The notes below the pieces were generated by a model, which was not told where the DNA came from, searched no databases, and saw only the letters and a program-made list of their open reading frames with translations. Of a stretch of DNA of 64,000 bases, positions 33,530-45,990 are shown piece by piece (positions within the stretch are counted from its first letter, which is position 1; every line of letters begins with the position of its first letter). A program made the position numbers and the translations under genes. The stretch is from Tupaia tana (Eukaryota > Chordata > Mammalia > Scandentia > Tupaiidae). The DNA is taken from the NCBI GenBank assembly GCA_026018925.1, contig JAKSZU010000008.1, positions 60,473,027 through 60,537,026 on the forward strand, written 5' to 3'.

Positions 33530-33969
33530 TAGCTTCGTGCGTATCCTCCATACTACAGAGGCTCCTCTAGGCCCCTTCCGGAAACACGCAAGGCGACTTC
33601 TAGTCGACAAATTACTGTTTAGCCTGCCCAGACCAGCCCTGGCCAACGTCAGGGGCTGCCCCTCCAGTTCAGAAGTCTTTGCAGAAGGTGACCCGAGTGG
33701 GAGGACCTCTGTTCTTAGCTCCCTGTTCCCCACCCCCAGCATTTGGAGGCACCTACCCCCTAGGGGCGAGGAAGCGTGTGAGTCCAGCTTTGGTGCCAGC
33801 CGGTTCCTGCAGCAAGACTGAGCAGTCTTCCGCACCCCATCACCACCCCCCCGCCCCCCCCCCCCCCCCACAAGACTCTTGGAACCATCCTCGCCCCTCT
33901 TAGCTCTCTCCTTACTCCAGGGACCACCAGGCGCCATACCCCAAACGGCGTTACAGTCTGCAGTAAAAA
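33530..33969. other. GC-rich block upstream of the CBX3 retrocopy
   Basis: About 430 bp clearly more GC-rich than its surroundings, with a C-run at 33846-33868. It abuts the CBX3 pseudogene start codon at 33970. It could be a retained long 5'UTR of the source transcript or separate DNA. Long frames on both strands reflect composition and match no protein I know. Confidence 0.5.
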
Positions 33970-34735
<766 letters not shown>

Positions 34736-35255
34736 AAATAAAAATTTAAAAATACCTTTGATACAAGTCATCAAGTCTGGCTCAGGGGTACAGAGCATGG
34801 TGGAAAATGATAGTGAGAAGGCCAGGAGGGGTGCATAGATACTAGCTGATATACAGTGTTCAGCAACTTGGCCTTTATCACTCAGATGATAAGTAGAAAA
34901 CCAAGGAATCAAATACAGGCAGTCTGACTCCAGGGACCCTGAATTTAACCATCATGCTATATAGCCTTTAAACTTGATTTAAATAATAGATTTTTCAAAT
35001 TTATAAATGATTTAGCTTTTTTTAATAAATTGAGGCAGATCAAAGATATTCTGATAATAATTCTTTCACTAACAAGAAAACTATATGTCTTCTTAAGTGA
35101 AAGAAAAATGAAGTTAAACTGGAAGTACAGAAAAATTTACATCTTGTTTTTGGTGTACAGATTAGAGGACAATTAGTGAGCAATTGATTTACTTCAACAG
35201 TTAAAATGATAACAAACTACTAAACTTATTTACTGTTTTCTATTGCTATTCATGT
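34736..35255. other. Unassigned sequence with an antisense MIR
   Basis: Mostly unrecognised except for the MIR at about 34850-34975. Confidence 0.4.
34850..34975 (-). mobile_element. MIR (antisense)
   Basis: Ends AGGCAGTCTGACTCCAGGGA then TTTAACCATCATGCTATATAG, the reverse complement of the MIR 5' tRNA-like end. Confidence 0.75.
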
Positions 35256-35261
35256 ATATTT

Positions 35262-35435
35262 GTTTTTATTCTGAGAGTGCATGTGCTCGCTGGAGAGAGA
35301 GAGTGGGGGGAAATTGAGAAAGCAGTCCCCATGAGTGATGATCATGCTGTAATCCATTCTCCATTTCTCCTTTCAGTATTTGAACATACACACACACACA
35401 CACACACACACACCTGGCCAAGCCTGGCATGTATA
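35262..35435 (-). mobile_element. Degenerate tRNA-SINE (antisense) with (CA)n
   Basis: GTGCATGTGCTCGCTGGAGAG, CAGTCCCCATGAGTGATGAT, TCCATTTCTCCTTTCAG, a CA run at 35388-35413 replacing the CAC-rich middle, then CCTGGCATG. The head is missing. Confidence 0.7.
35388..35413. repeat. (CA)n microsatellite
   Basis: About 13 CA units grown from the alternating middle of a SINE. Confidence 0.85.
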
Positions 35436-35497
35436 TGATACATGTATAATGTATATGTAATGTATCATTATGTATAATGGTAAACAATTCAAGTTTA

Positions 35498-35784
35498 ACA
35501 GCACCTTTTTTTTTTTTTTTTTAGAGAGAGAGAGGAGTTGTTTGTTTGTTGCTATAGAGCACATGTGTTCACATTCACTGGAGAGAAAGAGACAGAAACT
35601 GAGTAATCATCTGCCAGGGGGGGTGACCACACTACAATCCCTTCTTCCCCATTCTCCTCTCAGGATTTTGGGCATGCACACATACATGCCTGGCATGAGT
35701 TTCAAGTCGCCAGGTTTGGGACTCGCACCATGGTTGACTACATGTAAATCCAGTGACATAACTATCACGCCATCTGCTGGTCCC
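35498..35784 (-). mobile_element. tRNA-SINE, intermediate age (antisense)
   Basis: T-run, GCTATAGAGCACATGTG, GCCAGGGGGGGTGACC, ending CCATCTGCTGGTCCC. TSD AACAATTCAAGTTTA at 35483-35497 and 35785-35799, exact. Confidence 0.93.
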
Positions 35785-35899
35785 AACAATTCAAGTTTAC
35801 TATTAATAAATTTACTTCTGTGTCTGTGAGAGAGGAAAACAGAGAAAGATTATAAATGTGGAAAAAAATGTATCTTTTAAACCCCAAAACCATGAGTAC

Positions 35900-37117
35900 C
35901 TTTAATATAAAATAAACAACACTTAAAACTCAACAATCAGGGGAAGAAATAAACAAATGATTGAAAAGATACCTCAGCAAGGAAGACACACAGATAACAG
36001 ATATGAAAAGGTGATGAACATCATATATCAACATGGAATTGCAAAAGAAACTATGAGATACTACTACTCACTTATTCAAATGGGTAAAATGCAAAGTGCT
36101 AACAACATCGAATGTTGGAGAGAATGTGGAACCACAGGAACTCTCATGCATTTCAGGTGGATGAAAAGTGGCACAGTAATTAGAAAACAATTGCTAATTT
36201 CTCATAAAACGAAACATGCCTTTCTATCATCTGATTGTTCTCCTTTGTATTTACCCCTATAAGTTGAAAGCTATGGCCACTTAAAAACCTACAAATACTA
36301 TAGTAGTTGCAAAACTTGAAAACCACCAAGATGTCCTTTGATATGTAAACAAATGGTTGTATATTTACACGATGAAATGCTATCAGTGATAAAAAGAAAT
36401 GAGCTATCTTTCCATAGAGGAAACTTAACTGGATATTGCTAAGTGAATAAAGCCAATCTGAAATGGCTACATACTGTATGATTTGAACAATATGGCTTCC
36501 TGAAAAAGCAAAACTAGGGAGATAGGAAAAAAAAATCAGTGCCAAGGACTTGGAGGAAAGGAAGGAACAGTGAACATGTGGAACACGAGGTTGTCCAGGG
36601 GATTAAAACTATCTTGTAAAATACAGTAATGGTGTGTATACAATACAGAGAGTGAGCCCTAATGTAAGATAGTAGGATTTTAGTTAATAATAATGCAACA
36701 AGGGGTTTGTCCCATAGCCTAGTAGTTAAGAAAGCCAGATCCCACATGCTGACCAAGGTTCTAATTGTGGCCCCAGGAAGCTTCAAAAACATGTGGGCTG
36801 CATGTGCTTGTGTTCCCAGAATCATGACAGGATAAAGAAACAGGGATTGTGACATGGCTGTGCCCCATTTTGGGCTATTTCTTCCTCTAGCTGTCCCTCT
36901 GTCTCTCTCTGATGAGCAAATAAACCCTCTGGCAATTAAAATAGAATGTAATAATATCAGGACATGGATTTGAATGTGCCACACTAATGTAAGATGTTAA
37001 TAAAGGAGACTAGGTGGGGGTAGAGGAGTAGTAAGTAGTGACAAACTAGATGGAAACTCTCTACTTTTTGTTCAAGTTTTCCATGAACCTAAAATTAATT
37101 TTAAAAAATAAATTCTA
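35900..37117 (+). mobile_element. Old L1M 3' part, split by an old SINE
   Basis: Sense L1 text: GGGGAAGAAATAAACAAATG, TGGAGAGAATGTGGAACC, AGTGGCACAGTAATTAG, AATATGGCTTCCTG, and past the SINE ATGGATTTGAATGTGCC and GTTTTCCATGAACCTAAAATT near the 3' end. ORF2 is decayed beyond any open frame. Confidence 0.8.
36701..36941 (+). mobile_element. Old tRNA-SINE nested in L1M
   Basis: AGGGGTTTGTCCCATAGCCTAG head, AAAAACATGTGGGCTGCATG, CT tract and CCCTCTGGCAATTAAAAT tail, the same subfamily as 18661 and 62681. Confidence 0.75.
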
Positions 37118-37371
37118 GGGACCAGCAGTTAGTGTAATGGCCATGTTGCTGAACTCCCATGTAGCTGACAGCAGTTCAAGTCCCGGACCCAGTGGCTTAA
37201 ACTCACACCGGGCGCGTGTGCGTGCGTGCCCAAGATCCCGAGAGGAGAATGGAGGATAAGGGATTGCAGCGTGGCCATCCACCCTGGGGGGTGATTTCTT
37301 GCTTTCTGTCTCTCTGTCTCTGTCTTTCTGGTGAGCGCATGTGCCCTATAGCAAAAATCTCTCCAAAAAAT
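37118..37371 (+). mobile_element. tRNA-derived SINE, young form, at the L1M 3' end
   Basis: GGGACCAGCAGTTAGTGTAATGG, GTTCAAGTCCCGG, CTCTCC A-tail. TSD TTTTAAAAAATAA on both sides (37099, 37372). Confidence 0.92.
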
Positions 37372-37379
37372 TTTTAAAA

Positions 37380-38794
37380 AATAATAACTACATTCTATTG
37401 TTTCTTTTAAAAATTGAATAAAACAGTTTGGCTCTTCTAAGCCCCTAGTCTGTTTCCTAAGGCTAGTCAAATGTTCAATGTAGTTCATCCTATACTTGCT
37501 TCAGTAAACAATGCTTTCTCCCCAGATTTGTCTGAATAAATCCTGTACAGAATGAATAAAGGAGGTTAACATTTTGGTCAGCAGATCCTGGATAAGGAAG
37601 CTTCTCTTGAGACTTGAGAAAAAGTAATATTGGAAAAATAAAAGTGAGGTTGTACTTCTTTGTATGGTACCAACTAAAAATGTGAGTTAAAAATTAAAAT
37701 GTTGGAGTAATACAAATGTATGAGTTTACTTTTTAGGAGATTAAGGGAAAACCTCTATTGAGTTTAACAACAGTTGTTTGGAACTGAAGCCAAATCAAAC
37801 CCACGACATGATTCTGTGGCTATAAATACAGAACCAAGATTTGATGAACTATTATCATCTCTATTCCCTTTATAAGAAAGTCATATTCATATTTTGGAAG
37901 ACTCTGCCTTTATTAATGCTAAAATTAGACCCAAACTAGATCTCATGTATTCTGCTGTTTCTAATTAAAGTGTGGAATTTCTGTTGAGCTCATTAACCAG
38001 CTCTAGGTGAATTTCCCCAATTGCAGATTTTCTCACTAACAGTAAGTGTAGGAAGGCAACTCTTGTTTCTGAATAGTGCATTTTCAACCAGTAGTTTAAT
38101 ATCTTATAGTAAAATAAAATTGTATGTATTTGGGAACATTCAGAATGTATTATTTCAAAGGGTGACTTTCTCTTCAATTCTATGTCCAAATGTAACTGGA
38201 ATTTCAGTCTATTTTCATTCCTAGTGGAGATTCCCTTTCTGAATTCCTGCCGTGTGTGCACCTGCCCTGGATTTTTCATATGTAACTGCAACTTGAATCT
38301 TTGGATTCTAAGTTCCTCTGGGGCTGTTTCTTATATCCATTTGTAGCTCATATACCTGCCACAGCGTGTGTTTAATAAATAAATATGTGGTGTTGACAGT
38401 ATCCACATTTTCGAATTCTAAGCAAATGTACCATCAAAGTGTTTTCAGTGGTGATGTTACTGTTTTAAGAAATTAATTAAGAAATGATTTGGTAAGTTAT
38501 TCTGCCATCTTTATGGCATTGAGATTTTGGGATACTAGAATCTCTAAGAACTAGTTCCCTAAACTGAAATTTTAACTAGGTCATAATCTGTCATATCAAT
38601 GTATACAATTGAGAACAATACAAGATTCCAAAAGCACTCCCCTAGCATTGGAATATCATATTTAATCCATTTTCATGTTGATCATCATAGAAAAATGAGT
38701 CACCACTTATTAGTCCTTACTATATTATATTTATTGTATGCTATTACATAACACTATATAAAGGTAACTTCTAATTTTAAATGACTTCCTCTTT
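37380..38794. other. Unassigned sequence
   Basis: No gene or repeat recognised. The 37960-38290 part is repeat-poor. Confidence 0.35.
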
Positions 38795-39285
38795 TACCAA
38801 GAATAAAATCCAAACCCCTTACTATAATCTTGTCAAGTCTTTGCTTTTCATTTCATGCCACTCCATTCCCACCCGTTCTGTTTCAGCTAAGTGGCTATTT
38901 GAGACATCTTTAACCATTATACCAGGCTCTTTAGAACTTCAGAGCCTTTGCACACTCTGACCTCCGTATCTGTAATTCTTCTGCCCTACTCCTCATGAGC
39001 TCACGGTTGCTCACTCTCCAGGTTCTGCATTACCAGTTACTTCTCCTGAGAGACCTTCCTCAACTCCTTGCCAAATCTAAATTTGTCTTTCTGTATTCCC
39101 TCTCATATGGTAAGTCATTTGTGTTTTCCATTCTCTCTGATTAAATTCGTAATTATTTACTTAGTCATATATTTTTATTGAAATACCTGCCTCCCTCATT
39201 AAACCATAGCTCCAGGAGGATAAGAACTCTCTAATTTGTGAAGGACACTTAGTAGAATTTATAAGTGGATGAATTAATGAATGCA
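38795..39285 (+). mobile_element. L2 LINE 3' end
   Basis: Follows the L2 3' consensus in order: CCACTCCATTCCCACC, CTTCAGAGCCTTTGCACAC, GCTCACTCTCCAGG, CTCCTGAGAGACCTTCCTCAA, CATAGCTCCAGGAGGATAAG, AGTGGATGAATTAATGAATG. Old noncoding relic. Confidence 0.85.
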
Positions 39286-40069
39286 TAAAAAATTCGAATC
39301 ATAGTATTGAAACATGGTGCTTTTTGAAATATAATTTTAAATGATATCATTTTGAAATAGAGTTATCCAAAAAATTGTTAGGAAAAAAGTTCTATGTCTA
39401 ATTATAATAGCCTTTTGTCTTTTTTTAAAAACTTAGATTTTTAAAATGTCCAAAATAACCCCCTTTTTTTATAGTAAAAGCAGCGATTACTTTCCTCACA
39501 GAATTAAAAGCCATTTTAGTGCTATGAAGCAATTCTTTGATTTTTATCACAAGGGAAAGTGAAGACAATATGCAGAATATCAAACATCAAACATTTCAAA
39601 ACATCAAGCTTGCAACAGAAAAGGCAAATAGCCCTTATGGGGCCATCTTACCACAAGCATACTTTTGTAGAAGGTTAACTAGTTACAGATAGCTTTCTGA
39701 AACATTCCTATGCTGAGATTTCAAGTTTTTAGAATATTCCACAGCACATACTGTAGTGCTCAGTTTTATAATTAATCACAAATAACTATCACTTGATACT
39801 TTGCTGTTTAATTTCTTATCTTCCCAAATTGATTTTCTTCTAGAGAGTTTCTTGAATTTTGTTACATTGTCCTCAGTCTAGCGCAATGCATATGAATTGC
39901 ACAGGAAATATTTACTAAATAAATTAGTTCCCAATTATTTTACTGCAATAAAGGGTTGAAATACAATAACAAACAGATATTTTTGACACTGCTGGCTTTT
40001 TTTAGGAGCAGGAAATAAAGTACATGGACTTTGCATAGTATCTCAGTAAGAGAGAGAATTTTCCAAGAG
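39286..40069. other. Unassigned repeat-poor sequence
   Basis: Nothing recognised. Confidence 0.35.
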
Positions 40070-40500
40070 AGCCTGATATTTATTGAATACCATTCATGTA
40101 CTAGGGTATTAATACATATTTATCTCATTTGATTTGTTTTTCTTTTTCTTTTTCTTTTTTTTTTCTGAGAGGTTTTTGCTATAGGGCGTGCACATGTGCA
40201 AGAAAGACAGAGAGAGACAGAGAGACAGAAAGCGAGAAACCACACCCCAGGGAGGATGGCCACACCGCAATCCCTTCTCCTCCATTCTCCTCTCAGGATC
40301 TTGGGCATGCATGCACACACACCCGGCGTGAGTTTATGTCACTGGGTCCAGGACTCGAACTGCGGTCGACTACATGGGAGTCCAGCGACATAGCCATTAC
40401 ACTAACTGCTGGTCCCTATTTCATTTGATATTTTAAAAAAATCTTGTGACATAGGTATTATTTTTATTATTCTACAGGTAAAGTAACTGAATTTAAGTGA
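40070..40500 (-). mobile_element. MIR (antisense) split by a young SINE
   Basis: Left part ATTTATTGAATACCATTCATG...TTTATCTCATTTGAT and right part TTTCATTTGATATT...TCTACAGGTAAAGTAACTGAA are the two halves of one MIR. Confidence 0.85.
40134..40416 (-). mobile_element. tRNA-derived SINE nested in MIR (antisense)
   Basis: Antisense copy with (TTTTTC)n-like tail and end CTAACTGCTGGTCCC. TSD TATCTCATTTGAT (40121-40133) against TATTTCATTTGAT (40417-40429), both MIR sequence. Confidence 0.94.
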
Positions 40501-40523
40501 ATTTTTTAAAAACATAATTTATT

Positions 40524-40650
40524 GGGCTGGCAGGTGGCTTGGTGGTTGAGGCGAATGGACTCCCACGTGGCTGACTGTAGTTTGAATCCCGAATCTGGCG
40601 ACTTATTTTCTCACTTTCTCTCTGGTAAACTTAAAAATAATAATAATAAG
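40524..40650 (+). mobile_element. Short-form tRNA-SINE
   Basis: GGGCTGGCAGGTGGCTTGGTGG, ACTCCCACGTGGCTGACTG, GACTTATTTTCTCACTTTC, TCTGGTAAACTTAAAAATAATAA. Middle absent as in the other short copies. Confidence 0.85.
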
Positions 40651-40684
40651 ACAAAACAATGACAATGAATGAAATGGAATAAAA

Positions 40685-41993
40685 TAATAAAAAATATAAT
40701 TTATTTTTTAGGGAAGCATTAGGTTCACACCAAAACTGAATGGAAGGTACAGATATTTCCCATATCCTTCTTGTGGCCACATACAGTCCCACTGCCTCCA
40801 CCAGTATCAAAACCTTATGCCAGTGGTACAAGATTGTTGTAATTAATGAATTCAAATTGTTTCACATAATTCCAAGGCCATAGCTCACATTAGGATTGAC
40901 TCTTAGTGTTAAACAGTTTATGAGTTTAACAAATGTAAAATGATATGAATTCATTATTATACTGTCATACAGAATTAGTTTTACTACCCTAAAAATCCTC
41001 TGTGAAATATCTGGTCATCTCCTCCCATCTAACTTTTAATAACAACTGAACCTTTTATTGTCTCCATTGTTTTGCCTTTTCCAGAATGTCATATAGTTAG
41101 AAACATGCAATATGTCATCTTTTCAGATTGGCTTCTTTTACCTAGAAATATTCATTTAAGTTTCCTCCATGTCTTAATGGCTCATTTCTTTTCATGACTG
41201 AATAATATTTCATTGTATAAATGTATCCATTTGCCTAATGAAGAATATTTTATTTGCTTCCAACTATTGGCAACTATGAATAAAACTGCTATAAACATTT
41301 GTGTACAGCTTTTCAGTAGATGTATGTTTTCAACTCATCTGGGTAAATACAGCAGAGAAAAAATGCTGAATTATATGGTAAGAGTATGTTTAGTTTTATA
41401 GCAAACTGCCAGATTATCTTCCAAGTGGCAATACCATTTTGCATTCTCACAAGCAGCAAATGAAATTTTCTGTTTTTCCACATCCTCACCAGCACTTGAT
41501 GTTTTTAGTGTTTTGAATTTTGTTCATTCTAATAGATGTGTAGTGGTATCTAATTGTTTTAATTTTCAGTTCCATAGTAACATACAATGTTAGAGAATGT
41601 TTTAATATGATTTCTTTGCCATCTGTATGTAATCTTTGGCTAGGCATTTGTTCAGATCTTATCTGAGTTATTCATTTTTTTTCTTATTGAGTTTTATGAG
41701 TTTATTTAAAACATATTTTAGATAATGGTCCTTTATCAGATATATGTTTGGAAAATATTTTCTTTACATCGTATCTTCTCATTCTCTGAGGCATATCTTT
41801 CTCAGAAGAGATATTTTTAATTTCAATGGAGTCCAGATTTCAGGATAATTATCAAGAATTTCTCTCATGTGTTGTACCTTTGCTGTATTTAAAAAGTCAC
41901 ATTTATACCTGAGGTAACCAGGGACCAGCATGTGGCATGGTGGTTAAGGGTGTTGGACTCCCACATGGCCAATTTGGCTGCTTGCTTTCTCAT

Positions 41994-42037
<44 letters not shown>

Positions 42038-42945
42038 TCTGTGCCTCTCTGGCCAAATTAAATAAATAAATAAAGTTAAAATTTTTAAAAATCATACTTA
42101 AGGTAACCAAATTTTTTCCTGTGTAATCTTCCAGGAATTTAATAGTTTTGCATTTTAAATCTAGGTCTATTATCCATTTTAGTTAAGTTTTGTAAGAAAT
42201 GTAAACTTTTCATTTAGAAATTTTTCTTTTTTGTTTTTGTTTTCTGGTTTTTTTCATATTTTATTTTGTATATGTGGGTGTCTAATTGTTCCAGCACCCA
42301 CATAAGAATACAATATTGAGTCTTCCTATCCACGAACATGGACTATCTCTTTATTTCTTTCTTTCTTTGATTTCATTTATCAGAGTTTTATAGTTTTCTT
42401 AATAAATATCTTGTAACTATTTTGTTAGATTTATTCCTAAGTATTCAATTCTTTCAGGTGCTAATATAAATGTTATAAAGTTTTTTTAATTTCAAATTCC
42501 ACTTGTTCATTGCTGGTATGTAACAAAATTATTGACTTTCGTATGTTAACCTCAAATCCTACAACCTTGCTGTGATCACTTATTAGTCCTAAGGAATTTC
42601 TTTTGCCAACTTGTTTAATTTTTCTATATTTTATCTATACACAAAGATAATTTTCTTTCTTTTCATCCAGTATGCCTCTTATTTTCTTTTATTATATTGC
42701 ATTTATTAGGATATCTAGTTGAAAAGGAATGGTGAGAGGGACATTTTTGCCTCATTCCTGTTTTTCTTGTTGGAAAACCTCCTAATTTCTCACCATAAAA
42801 TGTGATGTTATCTGCAGGTTTTTATTGATTTTTTTTATCAAGTTGAAGTTCCCTTTTATTCCAAGTTTGCTGATATTTTTTTACCTATGAATGGATATTA
42901 AATTTTGTCAGATGCTCTTTTTACATCTATTGATCAAATCATGTA
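40685..42945 (-). mobile_element. L1M ORF2/3' end (antisense), with a nested short SINE
   Basis: Antisense L1 text over 2.2 kb: CATGTCTTAATGGCTCATTTC, GACTGAATAATATTTCATTG, TTTCCACATCCTCACCAGC, CTTATTGAGTTTTATGAGTT, TTTATTCCTAAGTATTC, ATCTATTGATCAAATCATG. The minus strand codes ORF2 fragments only (41313-41495). Many breaks; dead. Confidence 0.85.
41931..42094 (+). mobile_element. Short-form tRNA-SINE nested in L1M, with (TC)n
   Basis: GGGACCAGCATGTGGCATGGTGG head, GCTTGCTTTCTCATG, a TC run (41997-42033), TGGCCAAATTAAATAAATAAA tail. TSD TACCTGAGGTAACCA (41916) against TACTTAAGGTAACCA (42095-42109). The B box region is shortened. Confidence 0.9.
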
Positions 42946-43369
42946 GTCTCAGAGGCAGTCCTGTCCATTTCAAAATCTAGCAGGAACCATGCCCAGTCAT
43001 ATACCTTGTAACAGACCTGCTAACTATAGCTCTAACTACAGACCTGGTAATGGCCACATGACCCAACTCCAGTCCACCTCACCATGATTTGGGATGCATT
43101 CTCCCAGTCTAGACCTCAGCAAGAGAATGTCTTTGAGTGCTTAAATCAGTCTACCAAGATGAAAACCCTGTTTTTTTCTGTCAAATATATAAACATCAAT
43201 GTAAGGCTAAAGAGATTATGAAAAATCCAGCAAACATGACACCACAACAGAATATTAATTAAGCTGATCCCAAAGAAATGGAGACTTAGAAGTTTTCTGA
43301 CAAATAATTTAAAAGAATTTCTTTAAAGAAGCTCAGCAAACTCAAAAAAAAAAAAAAAAAAAATAGAGG

Positions 43370-43635
43370 GGGAACCAGCAGTTAGCGTAATGGCTATGTT
43401 GCTGGACTCCCACGTAGTCGACCGCGGTTTGCGTCCTGGACCCGGTGGCTTAAAACTCACGCCGGGCGCATGTATGTGCGTGCCCAAGATCCCGAGAGGA
43501 GAATGGAGGATAAGGGATTGCGGCATGACCATCCCCTCTGGGGGGTGATTTCTCGCTTTCTGTCTCTATGTCTCTCTCTGTCTGTCTGGTGAGTGCACGC
43601 GCCCTATAGCGAAAACCTCTAAAAAAAAAAAAAAA
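43370..43635 (+). mobile_element. tRNA-derived SINE nested in L1 ORF1 debris, GTTCGCG-type relative
   Basis: GGGGAACCAGCAGTTAGCG head, GGTTTGCGTCC B box (CpG decay of GTTCGCG), CTTAAAACTCACGCC, 15 bp A-tail. The target lies in an A-run, so the TSD (A-run plus TAGA) is blurred. Confidence 0.92.
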
Positions 43636-43759
43636 TAGAAAGACAGCTCAACAACATGAGGAAAACAATACATGAAGAAAATTAGAAGTCCAATGAAGAA
43701 ACAAAGAAATAGAAGCTGAAGAATATAAGGAGTGAAATAAAAAAAAACAATGCAATAAA

Positions 43760-43815
43760 GGGAACCAGCACATGGTGTGGTGGTTAATGTACAGGATACA
43801 CATATGACTGGAAAA
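43760..43815 (+). mobile_element. SINE head fragment
   Basis: GGAACCAGCACATGGTGTGGTGGTTAATG matches the tRNA-like head only. The body is missing. Confidence 0.6.
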
Positions 43816-44414
43816 ATATGAAAAAATAATGCCTGGAAACTTCCCTAACCTGGGAAATTTGTAGACATCCATCTGGATGGGTCATGAAGCTCAAAGTTTT
43901 CTAAACAGGTTCAACATAAATATGTGCTAAATATGTATTCACTGAGAAACATTTCATCAGTCAAAAAAATTAGAGAATATTGAAAACACCAAGAGAAAAG
44001 TGAATGTATAACAGAATATCCATAATACTATTAATGAATTTCTCAGCAGAGAGCTCACAGGCCAGGAGAGAATGGAAAAACTAAAGACAAAGAAAAGAAA
44101 AAAAAAAAAAAGCAAGGAAAGGAAAGCCAAAACAATTATCAATACAGAAGACTTTACCTGACAAAGCTGTCTTTCAGTAATAAAAGAGAGATAAAGATTT
44201 TCTCAGTTAAACAAAAGCTAAAGGAGTTCATTACCAGTAGATCTACTTTTTTCTTTTTTAACTTTACAAGAAATTCAAAGAGAGTTCTTCAAGGTAATGT
44301 GAAAGAACACTAATTAGTAACACAAAAATACATGAAAGTTTAAACTCAATGGTAAAGACAGGTATATATTAACATTCAGAACATTTTCATATGTAACAGT
44401 GGTTTATAAATCAC

Positions 44415-44710
44415 TTTTTTTAAAAGAGAGATCTTTGCTATAGGGCATGTGCGCTCACTGGACAGACAGAGACAGAGAGACAGAAAGCAAGAAATCACCA
44501 CCACCACCACCACCACCACCACCCCTCCCGGAAGGATGGGCACACCACAGTACCTTCTCCTCCATTCTCCTCTCAGAATTTTGGGCATACACACACACAC
44601 ACACACACACGCACACACATCTCAATTTAAAGCAACTGGATCTGGGACTAGAACTATGGTAGACTACATGGGAGTCCAGTGATGTACCCATTACACCATC
44701 TGCTGGTCCC
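44415..44710 (-). mobile_element. tRNA-derived SINE (antisense) with (CCA)n and (CA)n growth
   Basis: End CATCTGCTGGTCCC. The palindrome site has become a CCA-triplet run (about 44498-44523) and the middle a CA run (44589-44618). TSD ATAAATCACTTTT against GTAAATTACTTTT. Confidence 0.9.
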
Positions 44711-44939
44711 TGTAAATTACTTTTAATTGTAGTAAAAAGGTTAAAAGACAAAAGCATTAAAATAACTCTAGCTACAATAATTCATTAATGGATAAACAAA
44801 ATAAAAAGATGCAAGCTGTGATATCCAAAGCGTAAAATGGGGAGGAATAAAAGTGTAGAGTTTCTGGTAGATGACAAGGATTCCCATTGCCCAGATTCAG
44901 ATTCCTTAACTATCATTCTACAAGGTAGCCCTTATATAG

Positions 44940-45235
44940 AGAAATTCTCTTTTTATTTGTTATTTTTATTTTTAAATTTTAATATATTTTTAATTATTTT
45001 TATTTTAAATTTATTTATTTACATTCATTCACTTTACATCATTACAGTATGAAAAATGAAATTTTCCATTCAGAATACACTGTATATTGGCTCAATCAAG
45101 GATATTACCACACGTGTTATCATCAACAAATAATTTTCCATTTCTTGTTTCTTACATATTTTTCTTCTTTTTCCCCCCTTGATTCCCTTCTGTTCACCCT
45201 CTGCCCATTTCCCATCCTCCTCCTACACTAGGAAA
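44940..45235 (-). mobile_element. L1 3'UTR fragment (antisense)
   Basis: T/A-rich start, TTTACATCATTACAGTATG, CCACACGTGTTATCATCAAC, then a pyrimidine-rich end with CCCATTTCCCATCCTCC, parallel to the 3'UTR at 22310-22560. Sits between two sense L1 pieces. Confidence 0.65.
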
Positions 45236-45844
45236 AATTTATAAGGTCTCTGCAAAACAAAGCAACCAGAAAAAAACCTGTTAGAACCAATAAATTAATA
45301 CAGTAAACTTGCAAATATAAAATCAGTATACAAAATCACTTGCATTTCTACACAACAACAATGGAGTATATGAAAATGAAATTGACATCCTATTTCTAAT
45401 AGCTTCAAAAAAAAGGGACTTAGGAATAAATTTGATCAAGAGGTGAACAATCTATGTACTGAAAATGATGTAAAAAACTGATGAAAGAAACTGAAGAAGA
45501 CAGATATCCTGTGTTCGTCAAATGGAAGAATTAAAAGTATAAAAGTGTCTGTATTTAATATAACCCCTATTACATTATAGGATTGGAGAAAATTCTAAAA
45601 ATAGTACAGAACAACAAAATTCTCTAGTTAAAAAAAAAATCTTGAGGAAGAAGGGCTAATCTGGAAACATCACACTTCCTATTTAAAATTTGATTACAAG
45701 GCTATAATAATCAAAACGGAATTACATTGTCCAAAAAGCAGATACCTATACCAATGGAACAGTATTATAGTGAGTTCAAAAGCAAACTCACACCTATCTA
45801 ATCTTCAACAACTTGCAAAAATACACAATAGGTCAAAGATGATT

Positions 45845-45990
45845 TCTTCAATAAATGTTTATTATTATTTACGATTATTATTAATTAATAATATGTATTA
45901 ATAACATTAATTACTAATAAGTTGTTTATTATTTATTATATAACAAAATATTGTTTATTATTATTAATAAATGTTACTTATTAATGATTA
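45845..45990. repeat. AT-rich, self-complementary insert in L1M
   Basis: Almost pure A/T made of TTATTA/TAATAA blocks. GATTTCTTCAATAAAT (45840) recurs in near-identical form (GATTATTTCTTCAATAAATT, about 45987), so the tract sits between direct repeats. Confidence 0.7.

Larger units (their letters stand above)
42950..44870 (+). mobile_element. L1M 5' part with ORF1 debris, SINE-riddled
   Basis: Sense text of an old L1 ORF1 region: CAAACATGACACCACAACAG, AAAGAAATGGAGACTTAG, GGAAACTTCCCTAACCTGGG, CAGAGAGCTCACAGGCCAGG, AGCTGTCTTTCAGTAATAA, AACAAAAGCTAAAGGAGTTC. Two SINEs and one SINE fragment interrupt it. No long frame remains. Confidence 0.75.

Noticed and set aside
33846-33868. Poly-C run as a G-quadruplex regulatory element
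   Set aside because: A single homopolymer run in a pseudogene flank; no evidence of a promoter or transcript here.
33485-33937. 150-codon minus-strand frame, with overlapping 156- and 128-codon frames
   Set aside because: They overlap on both strands in a GC-rich low-complexity block where stops are rare, run into a SINE and into the CBX3 retrocopy, and match no protein family I recognise.
36514-36984. 156-codon minus-strand frame
   Set aside because: It lies across an old SINE nested in an L1M relic; the reading is antisense to both and has no familiar motif.
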